A stretch of DNA of 64,000 nt from Unio delphinus (GCA_029339505.1 JAQISU010000155.1:21022001-21086000), one strand, 5' to 3'; numbered from the stretch's first letter, positions 36,952-49,122 are shown. Notes: generated from the letters alone by a model not told the origin. Translations and numbers: made by a program.

Positions 36952-37417
36952 ACTTTTATTTCAAACGTTTCATGTACCAAGTCCCCAACTTACAGAGACA
37001 TGCACTCATCCCCCTAGAACGTTAGAACAAACAATAGCCCAAATGTGATGACTTGCGGTGTACGAGAGTTCGTTTGTTAGGCAAGCTGAAATTAACACTC
37101 GGTTTATGCCCAAATCCACTTTATTTATTTGGGAAATGCATGATAGATACTTGAAATCATTATTATAAGTTAAGATCTAGAAGCATAATAAAGAAGAAAA
37201 CGCGTATGTCTGTATCCTACATCATATTTTTAGATGCATACTTATATTATTGAAACTTTGTAGAATCACGCCAATATAATCCAACGTTAAAGAGTTGAAT
37301 AATTGGTTCCAAGTAGCAAAGAAACACGCGCCGAGAGTAATGGCATCTACTCTCTATATCAGTACTGCTAAGTCTTAATGACACAATGGCCCATTGATTT
37401 CTTTTTCTTGAAGCCGA
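36952..37417. other. No gene recognised
   Basis: Nothing recognised. Confidence 0.4.
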
Positions 37418-37428
37418 TGTGTGTGTGC

Positions 37429-37499
<71 letters not shown>
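37418..37499. repeat. (GT)n(GA)n compound microsatellite
   Basis: GT to 37450, GA to 37499. Confidence 0.95.
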
Positions 37500-37504
<5 letters not shown>

Positions 37505-38311
37505 TTACTCTGAAGATTCTACATATTAGTATCTAATACAGAGTTGTTTATTATAGAGTAGTAGAAACTGTTTCTTTCTATTTTAAAGTCTTTCTTGATG
37601 CACAATATACCACAAGACAAATATCCAATGCTTCTCTGTAATCGTTAGTGAGAAGCTTTTCTTAACTTCATTCAGAATTGCAATCTTGGTAATTGATTCT
37701 ACCATGTACTCAAGGACAGTGGTTGTTAACCCATAGGTCGTGATACAATTCAGGACACATTGCTGTTTTGAGTGGATCGCCATGATCAACCCTAATAATT
37801 TGATATTTCTTCCTCAAGTATTTTCAGCATTCGATGGTTCGCGAGTTGAACACCACAACCCTAATCAGGGTCGCAGCCCGATAGAGTTAAGTACCGCTGA
37901 TTTTGGTAATACAAAATTATGTTACAATATTAATTTCATACACACCTGGGTTGTTACCACAGTAAAATGTGTGTTCATTTATATTTATTTTAAATTAATT
38001 CCTTCGCTTAAGAGTCGCTTGGTTATGGTTCCCAAAACAATGTCTATTCATACCTCCTGATTCCTTCCTAATTTGGAGTTGTATTAAAATGGTTTGGAAT
38101 ATTTATCTCATGTTTTTCAACAAAATGTATTAAGAACTATTCTGCATTTGATTTATGTCACTATTGTGTATTTACCACTATCTCATTATTTTATAAACTT
38201 CTTTTTGATGACACTATTACATGTCGACAACCACGTCACTATTTTAAGAGCTTAAATTGGTTATCATTTGCGTAATAAATTAATGTTATGTGTTGCGTTC
38301 TGTGACATAGG
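37500..38311. other. No gene recognised
   Basis: Open frames on both strands at 37583-38060 have mixed composition but were not recognised. Confidence 0.4.
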
Positions 38312-38464
38312 CCGTAGGATGAAATCGTGTCAAGGTTTTAGCGTGTCTATCGCATCATTGATCCGTAGGATGAAAACGTGTCAAGGTTTTAGCGTGTCTA
38401 TCGCATCATTGATCCGTAGGATGAAATCGTGTCAAGGTTTTAGCGTGTCTATCGCATCATTGTT
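38312..38464. repeat. 51-bp tandem repeat, 3 near-identical copies
   Basis: The unit begins CCGTAGGATGAAATCGTGTC and continues AAGGTTTTAGCGTGTCTATC GCATCATTGAT in the same order; one base differs in the middle copy. Since 51 is a multiple of three, the plus frame repeats a 17-residue peptide (RRMKSCQGFSVSIASLI). Confidence 0.95.
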
Positions 38465-38990
38465 TTAAGCTGATACGTACTCCAGACTAAAGCAAATTTT
38501 CAACCCACGACTTCCCATAAGTACCTTCCGTGTTTCTAATTTCTTCTGACATTTTGTTAACCGGCTTGAAGAATCTGTTCCATTTTTGTGCCGTTTATCA
38601 TGATTTATGTGTTGTTTTTATTCGTCTACATCAATGTGTTTCATCGCGCATTGTCTGTTTAGTTCGTATGTGTTTCTTCATCTCCTTGTTTATGAAACGA
38701 GAACAATTATAACTTGTCTTAGCTGTCCTGCTCCACTGCTACAACCACCTTTGTTTTTTTGATAAACCGCCATCACGTGATCTCCAGTCAACCCGTTTAA
38801 TGCTATGATGGACCCTCATTAATTGCTCATTAAATGACCACTCCTTGAATCTCCACGCTACATTGTGCTCAAGACTAAACGAACTGGGGCTACATTGATC
38901 ATTACTTAAATTTAAACGGAAGCGAAAATGAAACGTTGTTTCAAAGCTGGCCGGTGTAGAACAGAAGAAGAATTCCAGTTATCTTCCTTT
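38465..38990. other. No gene recognised; possible LINE 5' region
   Basis: No domain. The part next to 39000 may be 5' UTR of the LINE that follows. Confidence 0.35.
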
Positions 38991-38999
38991 CGCCCTTTC

Positions 39000-41966
39000 C
39001 GGCTGAACAATTTAAAAATTCGGCCGCTAATTTAGATAACCTGGTGCAAATCCATATTAAATCGTCAACCTTCGTGTCAACTATACCACTGCATATTGCA
39101 TTATTCAATGCCCAATCAGTAGGACCACGGATAAAGCTTACAAATATAGTTAATTTTATTAACGATCAGAATATCGACGTCTTCTTTCTGACAGAAACAT
39201 GGCTAAAAACATCAGGCGATGAGCCCGAGTGTGCGGATCTAATACCCACCGGTTAGTCCATCAAGTCATTCCCCCGCCACTCTTGCGGAGGTGGAATTGT
39301 TGTCATCACAAAGAATTCCATGATAAAATGCTTTAAACTTACCACAACCTTCAGTTTCTGCCACACATCGTTTTAACTAGTCCAAACAACACACACACAC
39401 ACACACACACACACACTGAAACATAGGTCAGTCCATTTCTTCTACCTTACCGCCTTTCTCCTAGTAGAAAAAAACAAGCTGACTGAATCTCTCTTTTTTG
39501 AACCGTTTCCAAATCTCCTGGAGTATGGAAATTCGATATGTGGCAACCTGGCTATTCTTGGAGATTTCACCTTTCACTCTGGCTATCCTTAAAGCCCCTA
39601 GACTTCAAAACTCCTAGATTCCATTCATGTTTTCAACCTTAAACAGTCAGTTAACCAACTCACCCATAAACATGGTAACATTTTAGACTGGATTCTTCAT
39701 AGACCTGGTGATAATATTCTACGGTCCACCCTTTCATTAGACGAACTTGCATTAGATCACCTCTACATTGTATGCCATCTGGACGTATCAGTCTCTAGCT
39801 CACCACCTTTATTTGCTACTAAGAGAAACCTCCGTATGATAAATAGAACCAAACTAATGCATGACATCCAAGAAAACCTAACAACTTGTCTACCTTATAC
39901 AGCAAAACAACTCGATAACTGCCTGTGTTCATTGTTTGAAACACATGTCCCACCCACCAAGTGCTAAGCATCAATTAAAAAGTAATGTATGTGATATAGC
40001 AGTGTTAGGGACCAGCTTCGCACTGCTAAAAGAGATCGCCGTAAAGCGGAGAGGCTTTGGCTTTCCACCAGACTCACTATTCATACGTAGATCTATGAAG
40101 CCGCTAATAATAACGTCACAAAAGTAGTCATGCAGTAAAATTGTCTCACTACAGTACTAAGATCACGGAAAGTTCCAGTTGTAAAGAGCCCTTCGAGATT
40201 ACTAACATGATAATGGCAAGGAACAAATGTACACCACTTCCAACTACTTTCTCTTCAGTAGACCATCCGGACCTGTTTGCAAATTTCTTCCGTGACAAGG
40301 TACAAACCATTAAAGATATGACTGACAACACAATTTCAGTTGACTCGTCGTCACCATACAGTTGCGATACAGAATTTCAGCGACAACTTTTAGCAGCATT
40401 TAAACCTGTCTCTATGGATTTTGTACGTACAATCGCGATGAAGAGTGCACCAAAGTCATGTCAACTTGATCCAATTCCAATATCACTGCTGCTTGAGTGC
40501 TTAGATCCAACATTGCCTTCACTAACTGTTGTTATTAATACCTCTCTCTCATCCGGGGAATTCCTTTCATTTTTCTAAACTGCCACAGTAAAGCCTCTGC
40601 TGAAGAACCAACACGTGCTCATAACGATTTAAAGAACTACCGCCCAGTTTCAAATCTCCCGTTCATATAAAAAAAATCGTAGAAAAAGTTATTCTAACCC
40701 AACATGTATCTCATCTGAATTCAAACAGCCTTTCTAGCAATGTACATGCTGCATATCGCCTTGCCACAGTCCTGAAACTACTCTTGTGAAAGTAGTTAAT
40801 GAATTCTCTCAGGATGGAGAGAGGGATGATTAGTCCTCACCTTGATTTGTCTTCAGCATTTGACACTATGAAACATTATAAATTATTTTACCGTCTCCAG
40901 CATGCATTTGGCATTCACAATACAGCCTTACTGTAGTTCAAGTCCGACTTAGTTAACATGACACAAATTGTATCTGCAAATGGAATACACTCCAGTACAG
41001 TTGATCTATATTGTGGTGTTCCACAAGGGTATGTTCTTGGTCATGTTCCCTTCATTCTATACACTCAGCCGCTCTCAAGTGTCATAGATCATCACCTAGT
41101 GTCTCACCAATTTTACGCTGATGACACCCAACTATACAAGTCTAGCCTACAACTGAAGTTGATGCTACCATCTAACGAGTATGACATGTAACAAATTGCA
41201 AATGAATGATGACAAAACTGAGGCCATTCTGTTCATAACACAAAGACCTTCCCATTCTCATCCTTTATCTCAAACAATAAATATCAGCAACACCAACATT
41301 GAATTCACACAGTCAGTATGAAACCTAGGTGTTACTCTGGATAGTACTCTCACATTGCATCAACATGTCATGAACATATGCAAGGCTGCATATCTTGAGA
41401 TGAGACTCATCAGCTCCATTGGCAAATATCTTTCAGTTGATGCCACTAAAACGCTTGTGTGTTCATTAGTACTTTCAAGATTGGAATATTGTAACTAGAT
41501 TCTGTCTGGTTTGTCTCAATATCTACTCCAGAAACTTCAGAAAGTTTACGCCACAGCTGCTAGGATCATCCTTATAGTACCAGAGCACACCTCCCGCTGC
41601 CCTGTACCCTACATTCGATCCAGAATCAAACACAAAATGTTTTCTCTGTGCTACGTTTCAATGACGGACTCCAGTCCAACATACCTATCTCTCCTCACCA
41701 ATGTGTACCAATCGGCAAGATACTTACGCTCCTCTTCTGACAATCGTATACTCATGAAAACAGTCACATGGACAAGACTGCTCTTAAAACTCACCTTTTT
41801 CGACTTCAAGAACAAACTTAACGACCTATCAATGTTCCCTACCTTAAATATATTCAGCAATTTTTTATGTTTTCTAATTTCATGGTGGGTTTTTTTTGAG
41901 TCACAGTATTATAAATGTTGTAAAGCACTTAGAGCTTTAAATATTAGGCGCTTTACAATGTCATTA

Positions 41967-42027
<61 letters not shown>

Positions 42028-42030
42028 GAT
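39000..42030 (+). mobile_element. CR1/L2-like non-LTR retrotransposon, nearly full length but broken
   Basis: In order: AP-endonuclease start (LHIALFNAQSVGPRIKLTN, FFLTETWL) at 39050-39230; endonuclease text continuing past a stop (GGGIVVITKNSM) and split by a (CA)n tract at 39389-39416; a linker with QLDNCLCSLFETH near 39910; and the RT N-terminus at 40141-40578 (SAPKSCQLDPIPISLLLECL, INTSLSSGEF). The palm follows with LDLSSAFDTMKHYK near 40850, GVPQGYVLGHVPFILYTQPL and FYADDTQLYKS at 41010-41150. The thumb and C-terminal region lie at 41511-41860. Many stops and frameshifts make it inactive. The 3' end has a 9-bp hairpin (41918-41926 with 41950-41958) and then (ATT)n. The same family is present on the minus strand at 60975-62340. 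Confidence 0.92.
41966..42027. repeat. (ATT)n tail of the LINE
   Basis: About 20 ATT units directly after the LINE 3' hairpin; a microsatellite 3' tail is usual in CR1/L2-type elements. Confidence 0.9.
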
Positions 42031-42304
42031 TATTATTAATTGCCAAATAAATATAAAGCATATCCTGTAACGCAGATTAAGTTCAGGAACACGCTCTACC
42101 AAGCAAGTCCGGCCCTAGGACAAGGCGAACGAGGAAACCGCTTTGGGCCGGGTCTGCTACCAAGGCAATAATAAAGTAATAGAGGGAAGTAACTCATTGT
42201 GTTATAATTAACGTCCCATATTTTTTGTCTCCCTTGACTAATAAGATATTGGTAGACTAGTGGTGGTGGCGTCAAAATGGGTTTAGTTTAATTAATTTTT
42301 TCAG

Positions 42305-42367
42305 AAGGGGGGGGGGCGTAAAAATGAATCTTGTCCCCGGCTCCAAACACTCTAGCTAAGCCTCTGG
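42305..42367 (-). mobile_element. MITE end fragment (copy B)
   Basis: The reverse complement reads CAGAGGCTTAGCTAGAGTGT and TTGGAGCCGGGGAC, matching the first 35 bases of the MITE at 43185. The rest of the element is absent, replaced by a G run. Confidence 0.65.
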
Positions 42368-42979
42368 TAGTAAAGAAGGGTAGCTGCCGTCACGCGCAAG
42401 CCTAATACGCATACCCACTTCTAACCAATTATTGGAACCTTTTAAACTGATACAATTATCATACAATTATGTGAAAAATCTGCCTCTGAAATATTTAAAT
42501 CGCCGACGGTGTTTCTCTTCCGACTCAAACCAGCTGTATGTGCTTGGGAGAGACACAAGGATCAACACCACCACCACCCCCACGGTGATTGTGTTTCTGT
42601 TGGTCTGATACCCCTTTCCTTCAGATCACCTCTCATATCTTACGATCGTCTTTGCTCAATAAATGTTACCTGAACAGGTGCATCTTTGTTGAAGAAGATT
42701 CCAAATCTTTATTTTTAATTCAGTCAATGTTGGTTGTAAATATTGGTTGGGAAAATTTAACCGGGGTCGATAGAGCGGATAATGCCACTTCGTTGATGTA
42801 GAAGCATTGCCGGGGGACGTTGCTGCTGCAGTTAACGCTTGAGCGTTTTCGCGTGCACGATCGATGATTCCATGCTGGTCTCATATTGGCTATGGAACAT
42901 CAGGGTGATAATCTGATTCAAAATGACAGTTTCTACTTGACCAATACCAAAAGTATAGGACATTTCATTGGAGGGTTTG
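42368..42979. other. No gene recognised
   Basis: Nothing recognised. A CACCACCACC-type run lies near 42566. Confidence 0.4.
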
Positions 42980-42980
42980 G

Positions 42981-43028
<48 letters not shown>

Positions 43029-43055
43029 CGCGCGCGCGTGCGTGTGCGTGTATGT
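42980..43055. repeat. (GT)n(CG)n(GT)n microsatellite
   Basis: Alternating purine-pyrimidine tract with a CG core. Confidence 0.95.
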
Positions 43056-43085
43056 GTGTCTGTCTGTGTGCGCGTTTTGGATGTT

Positions 43086-43475
43086 TAACGTAGCTTGCAC
43101 ATATTTTTTCAGTCATGTCGCTACGATGTCCTCAGTCTGACACTATGTGGTGATCTCTATCACTGGATCGTCATGCCGCAGACACAGAGGCGTAGCTAGA
43201 GTGTTTGGAGCCTGGGGACAATATTCATTTGTACGCCCCCTCCCCCATTCTGAAACCTATTATTTTCATCAATAAAATCACCATACCCCAACAGAAGAAA
43301 AAACGAATGAATTGTTGCATATTTTCAGCAACAATCCCACATACAACCTACAACCTATTTCAAAGCCTATATTTGCGACCCCAGCCCCCAACTAGTCTGG
43401 CGCCCGAAAACATATGTCCCCCTTTGCCCCCACCCCCTCCCCCGCAATACCTATGCGAAGACATGTAGCATATAA
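43086..43475 (-). mobile_element. SINE family 1, 3' fragment (copy d), interrupted by a MITE
   Basis: Minus orientation. The conserved tail hairpin (AACGTAGC...GCTACG) and the following text run to ATGCCGCAGACA at 43184. The next SINE bases, AGACATGTAGCA, resume at 43459. The tRNA head is missing. Confidence 0.75.
43185..43458 (+). mobile_element. MITE-like element, copy C, inserted in the SINE
   Basis: It starts CAGAGGCGTAGCTAGAGTGT and contains a C-rich 3' part (GGCGCCCGAAAACATATGTC). It is bounded by AGACA on both sides (43180-43184 and 43459-43463), a likely 5-bp target duplication. The right inverted repeat is eroded. A diverged full-body copy lies at 52711-52963. Confidence 0.75.
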
Positions 43476-44623
43476 ATACCACTGTTCGGCTTCATAATAA
43501 TAATTGATAACACCCATCCGTGCATGAAAATACATGTCAGCAACGGATTGACTGAATAGCACCAGGTGTTCCAATGAAAAGTAATAAATTGAGTACAGTG
43601 TTATGAAGTCATGTTTAAAAAAATTAAATTTCTCCATTACTAAAATTCAGCCAAATAACAATATAGTAGTGTAACTTCAAATTAATGTTTACGTGACATT
43701 AGATGTTGACATCGTGAGGTAATCTGGACTGACATCATAGATGTGAAGCTCAGTAATAGATTTAAGGAGATGTTCTGTAGGACAGTTACTTGGTGGTCAC
43801 TAATGTTAATGATAACAAATCTTTTATTTCTTGCTATTGATCTTACTAGAAGCAGTTTAAATGGGCGCGCCCATTATTGTTTCACGCGACACTCAGCCAT
43901 CACGTGAACTTACACTACCGGGTGCTCCGTACCAAGGAAACTACATTCTTAAACGTGTACTGTAAACATAATTGATTTGCAGAAGAATTTCAGTTAAGTT
44001 CTTAGGTCTTAAGTACTATTTGATGAATAGATTTGCCAAATTTTTAACTACCTTTACAATTAAGAGCTTTCTTCGAATAATTTCTTCTGATTAATTTGTT
44101 TAAATTTTTTAATTGTTTCTTTATTTATTCTCAGACAGTAATTAATTGAACGATTCTTATTTGCTGTTATTTATATAATACAGTAGTTCTAAAGTTTGAA
44201 TGATGCATTTTATTTTATAAAATTGTCTGTAAAAGAAATGTTGTATTTAAATACTTTTCCATAAGCAGCCAAGTCAGTTAAATAAGTAATACTTTATTTT
44301 CGTATCTTCAATTTCGTTCACGTATTCTTCGATTTACTAATTCGTACAAGTATGTATGAAATATCGCATAAGTTGATACATAATTGAACATATACCGGAA
44401 AATATAACACAAAATATTCATAAAATAATTGTAAATGTTTATTTTTTTTTATCTACATGAATTAATCAACCATTAAGAAAAAGTCTTTCATGTATACCGA
44501 TAAATGTCAAGATTTTAAATGCGCAGAAAGCAGTAAATGAGTTTGGTTGATTTATAGTACTTTTGCGACATTGCAAGAATTATTCACTTTCATTTGTAAG
44601 TGAGTAAAAAAAATAAAATAAAA
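43476..44623. other. No gene recognised
   Basis: AT-rich, nothing recognised on either strand. Confidence 0.4.
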
Positions 44624-44628
44624 AAGAA

Positions 44629-44671
<43 letters not shown>

Positions 44672-44674
44672 ATA
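44624..44674. repeat. (AAAT)n microsatellite
   Basis: About 12 AAAT units. Confidence 0.95.
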
Positions 44675-45130
44675 CAAAATCTCAATTACATCATGACTGA
44701 ATTTTAGTATATTTTTATCATAGTAATATTTTTTTAAAAAACACCAATCACTACACAGAGAAGAGTTTATTACAAAAATATTTTTAAAATGTCTGAAAAT
44801 GAGCAAAATACATGTAACCGAACATCTATTTGATTGTTTATCTCAGATTTAAATCGAATTCTTGTAAGAAATTCGTACCGATAAATATTTAGTGATCATA
44901 TTCAGATTTGTTTATAAAATACTGTATTTTCATAAGTACGTTTCGATTTTCACGAAGGGGAGGACATTAATCACTGGTCACTGATGTTTAGGGGAGAGTA
45001 ATCTAAAACTTACAATGTTTCAGAAGTTGTTTAAAACATGAATACGAATGTTTTGGACAGTTTTTGTACATTTTATAAACATAAACAGAAACGATTGTTT
45101 GTTTTGGTGGTATTCTGTCTATTTGGACGT
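44675..45130. other. No gene recognised
   Basis: AT-rich, nothing recognised. Confidence 0.4.
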
Positions 45131-45292
45131 GTAGGAAAGGCGGTGACACAAAGGTTAGTGTGCTGGATTCGCAACCGAAAAGGTGTGGGTCCCTGTTCAT
45201 GACTCATTCGGCCAGACATGTTACATTGATTGATTGCCTTGGTCTTAAACATTACTTGTGGTGCGGTGCCGTAAACACCAAAATCAACCAAA
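45131..45292 (+). mobile_element. tRNA-like sequence, probable SINE
   Basis: GGTTAGTGTGCTGGATTCGC (A-box-like) precedes AAGGTGTGGGTCCCTGTTCA (weak B box) and ends ACACCAAAATCAACCAAAC, typical of a SINE layout. Pairing does not form a proper tRNA. Confidence 0.4.
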
Positions 45293-45317
45293 CATCTGTA
45301 GGTGTCCTTGATCTTTA

Positions 45318-45405
45318 CAACACAGACGATGTCATTCGCCAGTATGTCATCTTATTCGCCAGTATGTCATCTTTACAACACAGACGATGTCATTCGCCAG
45401 TATTC
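45318..45405. repeat. Short direct duplication
   Basis: TTACAACACAGACGATGTCA plus TTCGCCAGTAT occurs twice, with an extra TTCGCCAGTATGTCATCT copy between. Confidence 0.85.
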
Positions 45406-45948
45406 CATCAGGAAGGATTGAATAAAATTTCCTAAATGATAACTACCGTCTTTCCAAGTCGTAATTGAAAACAACACATTGTAGTGCTTTTAAAAGAAGA
45501 GAGATGATTTTTATGCTAAGATATGTCACGCTTTTTAATACTATGTCAAAGATATAGAGATATAATACTATATCATATGCAAACGTACATTCATATATAC
45601 GCGTATAAACTATCCGATAACCAAGGCCCAGCATTGATGATAACGTTAATGCATGTACTCTCTTGTACCCTGCTTTGTGAGACATCGGACTGTGACAGTA
45701 TTATGGGCTCGTCAACAAGATGAAATGCATACCATCTACTTCATCGTCTGCTGGACTCTGGACTCATCTCCGCGTGACGGGTCAGGGTATTTCACAAGCA
45801 CGAGACCATCGATTGGTAAGAAAATCAAATCATTTAAGGAAGCAGCCGCAAACGTGTAAACCGTCAGAAAAGTTAAACAGAAGAAAGGAATAGACAGAAT
45901 ACATAAACTGCTTTAAAGTTTTAGTGTTGCAGAGAATTCACAAGCAAA
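45406..45948. other. Upstream region of CD164-like gene 1
   Basis: No coding region. Text just upstream of the start (AACAGAAGAAAGGAATAGAC) resembles the corresponding region of gene 2 (AAATAGAAGGAGAAGAGAGG), suggesting shared 5' UTR or promoter ancestry. No clear TATA box was identified. Confidence 0.4.
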
Positions 45949-45997
45949 ATGGAGATGAAAATAATTTTTGCCATCGCTTTAAGCTATTTTGCTATAG
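45949..45997 (+). CDS. CD164-like sialomucin gene 1, exon 1 (signal peptide)
   Basis: ATG in the context CAAAATGG, coding MEMKIIFAIALSYFAI, a hydrophobic signal peptide, then the donor G/GTAAGA. It ends in phase 1 after 49 nt. The exon has exactly the same length and phase as exon 1 of the second gene at 51976, with matching residues MEI/MKI and a common TATTTTGC/GTACATCATT-type hydrophobic core. Joining to 46766 gives a split Val codon and VKAIPF, a plausible cleavage region. Confidence 0.82.
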
Positions 45998-46765
45998 GTA
46001 AGATTACAATTTATTTACGATTTAAATCATTTATATTCATTTTTGTGACGCTTGGTATAAAATTTATCTTGTTTATTTCATTATATTTTATTCATGTGTA
46101 CTTGACAAGCATAAATAGATTTTCATCTCAAACCAACAGTCGTTATGACTCTAGAATTAAAACAAAGACTAGTGACCAGTCCCGGATTACCCATTAGGCA
46201 GAGTAGGCAACTGCCTATGGACCCCGCGACTTTTATGGGCCCCATCAGGGGCCCCCATGAGACCGTGACCGTGGGTCTGGGGCCCCAAAAGTTTGACTGC
46301 CTATGGGCCTCCACGGTGCTTAATCCGGCGCTGCTAGTGACTGGTCTTTAGAAGTAGTTCTTGTAGAAAGGTAATTCTGGTTTGTGTATGCACTGTGGAA
46401 ATATAGAAAAGTTATTTCTTATATACAAGTGGTCGTTGTAGCAGGTTTGACTGATATTATGTTTAAAACAGGAATGAAAAAAATACCCAAAAAAAGTAAA
46501 TAGGAACTACGTATATATGCAGCGTTAAGCAGCATCAAGACGGGGGCTACTTAAATTGTTATAAAATATTCTTGAAGAAACTGTTGCCTTGAAGCGTAAC
46601 AAAGACAAATGAAGCAATCACTAGTCTAGTAAGGGCAGTTTCTTTTTGTAATATTAATTCCTCTTACTTGCCAGACTTATAATATATATGGAGAGTTAGT
46701 TATCTTCTAATGGACTGCATGTAGAAATACTTTAATTGTCATATTTTTTTCCCATTTTCGTACAG
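45998..46765 (+). other. Intron of CD164-like gene 1
   Basis: GTAAGA donor and TTTTCGTACAG acceptor. It contains a short dyad-symmetric repeat at 46180-46328. Confidence 0.8.
46182..46328. mobile_element. Hairpin-forming MITE-like repeat
   Basis: CCGGATTA at the left end is matched by TAATCCGG at 46321-46328. Inside, GGCAACTGCCTATGG and GGGCCCC motifs occur with dyad symmetry. GACCAGTC and GACTGGTC lie just outside. It has no coding capacity and sits in the intron. Confidence 0.5.
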
Positions 46766-47277
46766 TAAAGGCGATTCCATTTGAAAGTGTTGAAGCTGAC
46801 GACTTTGAAAGCGTATCAGCAGCTACAGTTCATATGAATACAACCGTAGCAGAAAACAAGACCACAGGGACAGTCCATCGGATTACCGTGACAGCAGCCA
46901 ACAGGACAGCAGCTACCATGACAGCAGCTACCATGACAGCAGCAGTCAATATCACGACAGCAAAACATACCCAACATCACAATATCACTGTCATACCCAT
47001 CACAAACACAGCTGGAACAGTTGATACTTCCATGGTAACCATTACTAATGCCGGTACAATCGACACTACCATGCTCACCCACTCAAAAACAGCTAAAACA
47101 AGGATGTCTACAGCTGTGACATCCACGCCTGCGCCTACCACCCACGCGCCATCTAGATCATTTGATGGTGCATCTTTCGGAGGTGGCATAGCCCTTGGAC
47201 TAGGTTTATGCGTTATCGTTTTCATAGTGTACAAATGTTATACTTCGCGTACAACCAAAGACTATAATAAAATGTAA
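46766..47277 (+). CDS. CD164-like sialomucin gene 1, exon 2 (mucin, transmembrane and tail)
   Basis: The acceptor is at 46764-46765 and phase 1 fits exon 1; the whole protein is 186 residues. After the signal peptide comes a Thr/Ser/Ala-rich mucin region with five N-glycosylation sequons (NTT, NKT, NRT, NIT, NIT) and small Thr-Ala-Ala-Thr-Met repeats. SFDGASFGGGIALGLGL then begins a single transmembrane helix, followed by a short basic tail ending DYNKM. CD164/endolyn (MGC-24 family) has the same FDAASFIGG-type junction and a C-terminal YHTL tyrosine sorting motif, so YNKM is probably a YXX-hydrophobic endosome/lysosome signal. The likely role is a heavily O-glycosylated membrane sialomucin of the cell surface and endolysosome. 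Porimin (TMEM123) is a related alternative. Confidence 0.8.
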
Positions 47278-47443
47278 TTTAAAGTGGCAATAACTGACGA
47301 CATAGGATTTTTGAACAATCTCAGATTTACACTGTCTTTGTCTGTATGAAAAGCTGTGTGGAAAACGATGACGTACGCCAAAATCATGACCGTAAATTAT
47401 TTGAAATATTGCAATATTCAGATGAATCAAACATTAGGCTGTA

Positions 47444-47444
47444 G

Positions 47445-47495
<51 letters not shown>

Positions 47496-47514
47496 CGAGA
47501 GAGAGAGAGAGAGA
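47444..47514. repeat. (GT)n(GA)n compound microsatellite
   Basis: GT to about 47492, then GA. Confidence 0.95.
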
Positions 47515-47594
47515 AGCATGCACACAGTTATGATTTTTTTTATTGATGAAACATCATAGCATTAAGTTAAGTAATTTGACATATCAAATAATTG

Positions 47595-47646
47595 AACATA
47601 CATACATACATACATACATACATACATACATACATACATACATACT
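47595..47646. repeat. (CATA)n microsatellite
   Basis: About 12 CATA units. Confidence 0.95.
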
Positions 47647-48112
47647 TGATCGTGAGTTTTCAGTATTTAAGGTAATGAGGGGAGGTTATAATTGATGGAT
47701 GATCAGATACAGGATATGCAGAGGTCAGTTATTTGTATCATAACAAATAGGTGTAACATTAGTTTTATCTACTCATTCTCGCGCTATCTCAGCGTTTTTG
47801 AGTGTATAAGGACCTGTAAACGGTCCTAATAAATTGCTGCTGTGGATTTTAAAACTTTGCAATATTGATTCATGATATTTTCAATTTGATCAAGGAATTT
47901 TCTTTACTCATACTTGTAAATTGCTTGCTACCATGTGGCACTTAAATATATGAAGAAAATGCAAAATAATTTATCAACTGTAAGAAAGATTGTAATAAGG
48001 AAACCGAATTGTCAGAAGTTGTATCTTTCAAATGATTGTTATAGCTCATATCTGTATTGCTGTGCAATGCAACACTGATTCAATGTCAAAACGTATATTT
48101 GTCTATTTTAAC

Positions 48113-48118
48113 AATAAA
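48113..48118 (+). terminator. Candidate polyadenylation signal for CD164-like gene 1
   Basis: Exact AATAAA about 840 bases past the stop. Confidence 0.3.
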
Positions 48119-48306
48119 ACTGATGTATATACTTGCATTATACTTAGGGACATAGTACGTATATCCATCTGTACGTACGTACGTACGTACATGCACACAT
48201 TCATGTAAAACCTACGAAAAGGGGACATACAATTTTGACCATCAAAATAGGGACGTCTTTATTTTAAACAGTATTTTCGGAGGACGATCGGTTTTACAAT
48301 GATTTT
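48119..48306. other. Short spacer with (ACGT)n tract
   Basis: GTACGTACGTACGTACGTAC at about 48171-48190 is self-complementary. Nothing else recognised. Confidence 0.7.

Positions 48307-48369
<63 letters not shown>
48307..48369. repeat. (AT)n microsatellite
   Basis: Uninterrupted AT dinucleotides. Confidence 0.95.
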
Positions 48370-48856
<487 letters not shown>

Positions 48857-48958
48857 TCATATTATCAAAGAATATATTAATGCTTTGATGAACTGATATG
48901 CTACAGCAGACAACATTAAAACACATTGCGAAAAGTTGAAACAGATAGCACACACACA

Positions 48959-48960
<2 letters not shown>

Positions 48961-49017
<57 letters not shown>
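48961..49017. repeat. (AT)n microsatellite
   Basis: Follows a short (AC)n. Confidence 0.95.
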
Positions 49018-49019
<2 letters not shown>

Positions 49020-49122
49020 GTCAATTATAATATTAACTCAACAGAAACAAAAACTTATCGAAATTATTAGAATCATAGAAAAAACATCACTAGTATAGGG
49101 ACATTATTTTTATTTATAATGA

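Larger units (their letters stand above)
47278..48118 (+). other. Probable 3' UTR of CD164-like gene 1
   Basis: Non-coding sequence with microsatellites, running to an AATAAA at 48113-48118 (ACAATAAAACTG). A nearer AATAAA occurs near 47829. Confidence 0.4.

Noticed and set aside
37583..38060. Overlapping plus and minus frames of 68 and 106 codons
   Set aside because: No recognisable domain and no splice, start-context or polyadenylation support.
40141..40578. Host gene coding a 145-residue protein
   Set aside because: Content (LDPIPISLLLECL, INTSLSSGEF) and position identify it as part of a CR1/L2-like LINE reverse transcriptase.
46834..47082. Cys-rich minus-strand frame opposite the sialomucin exon
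   Set aside because: It is the antisense shadow of Thr/Ala codons of the CD164-like mucin region; no splice or start support.
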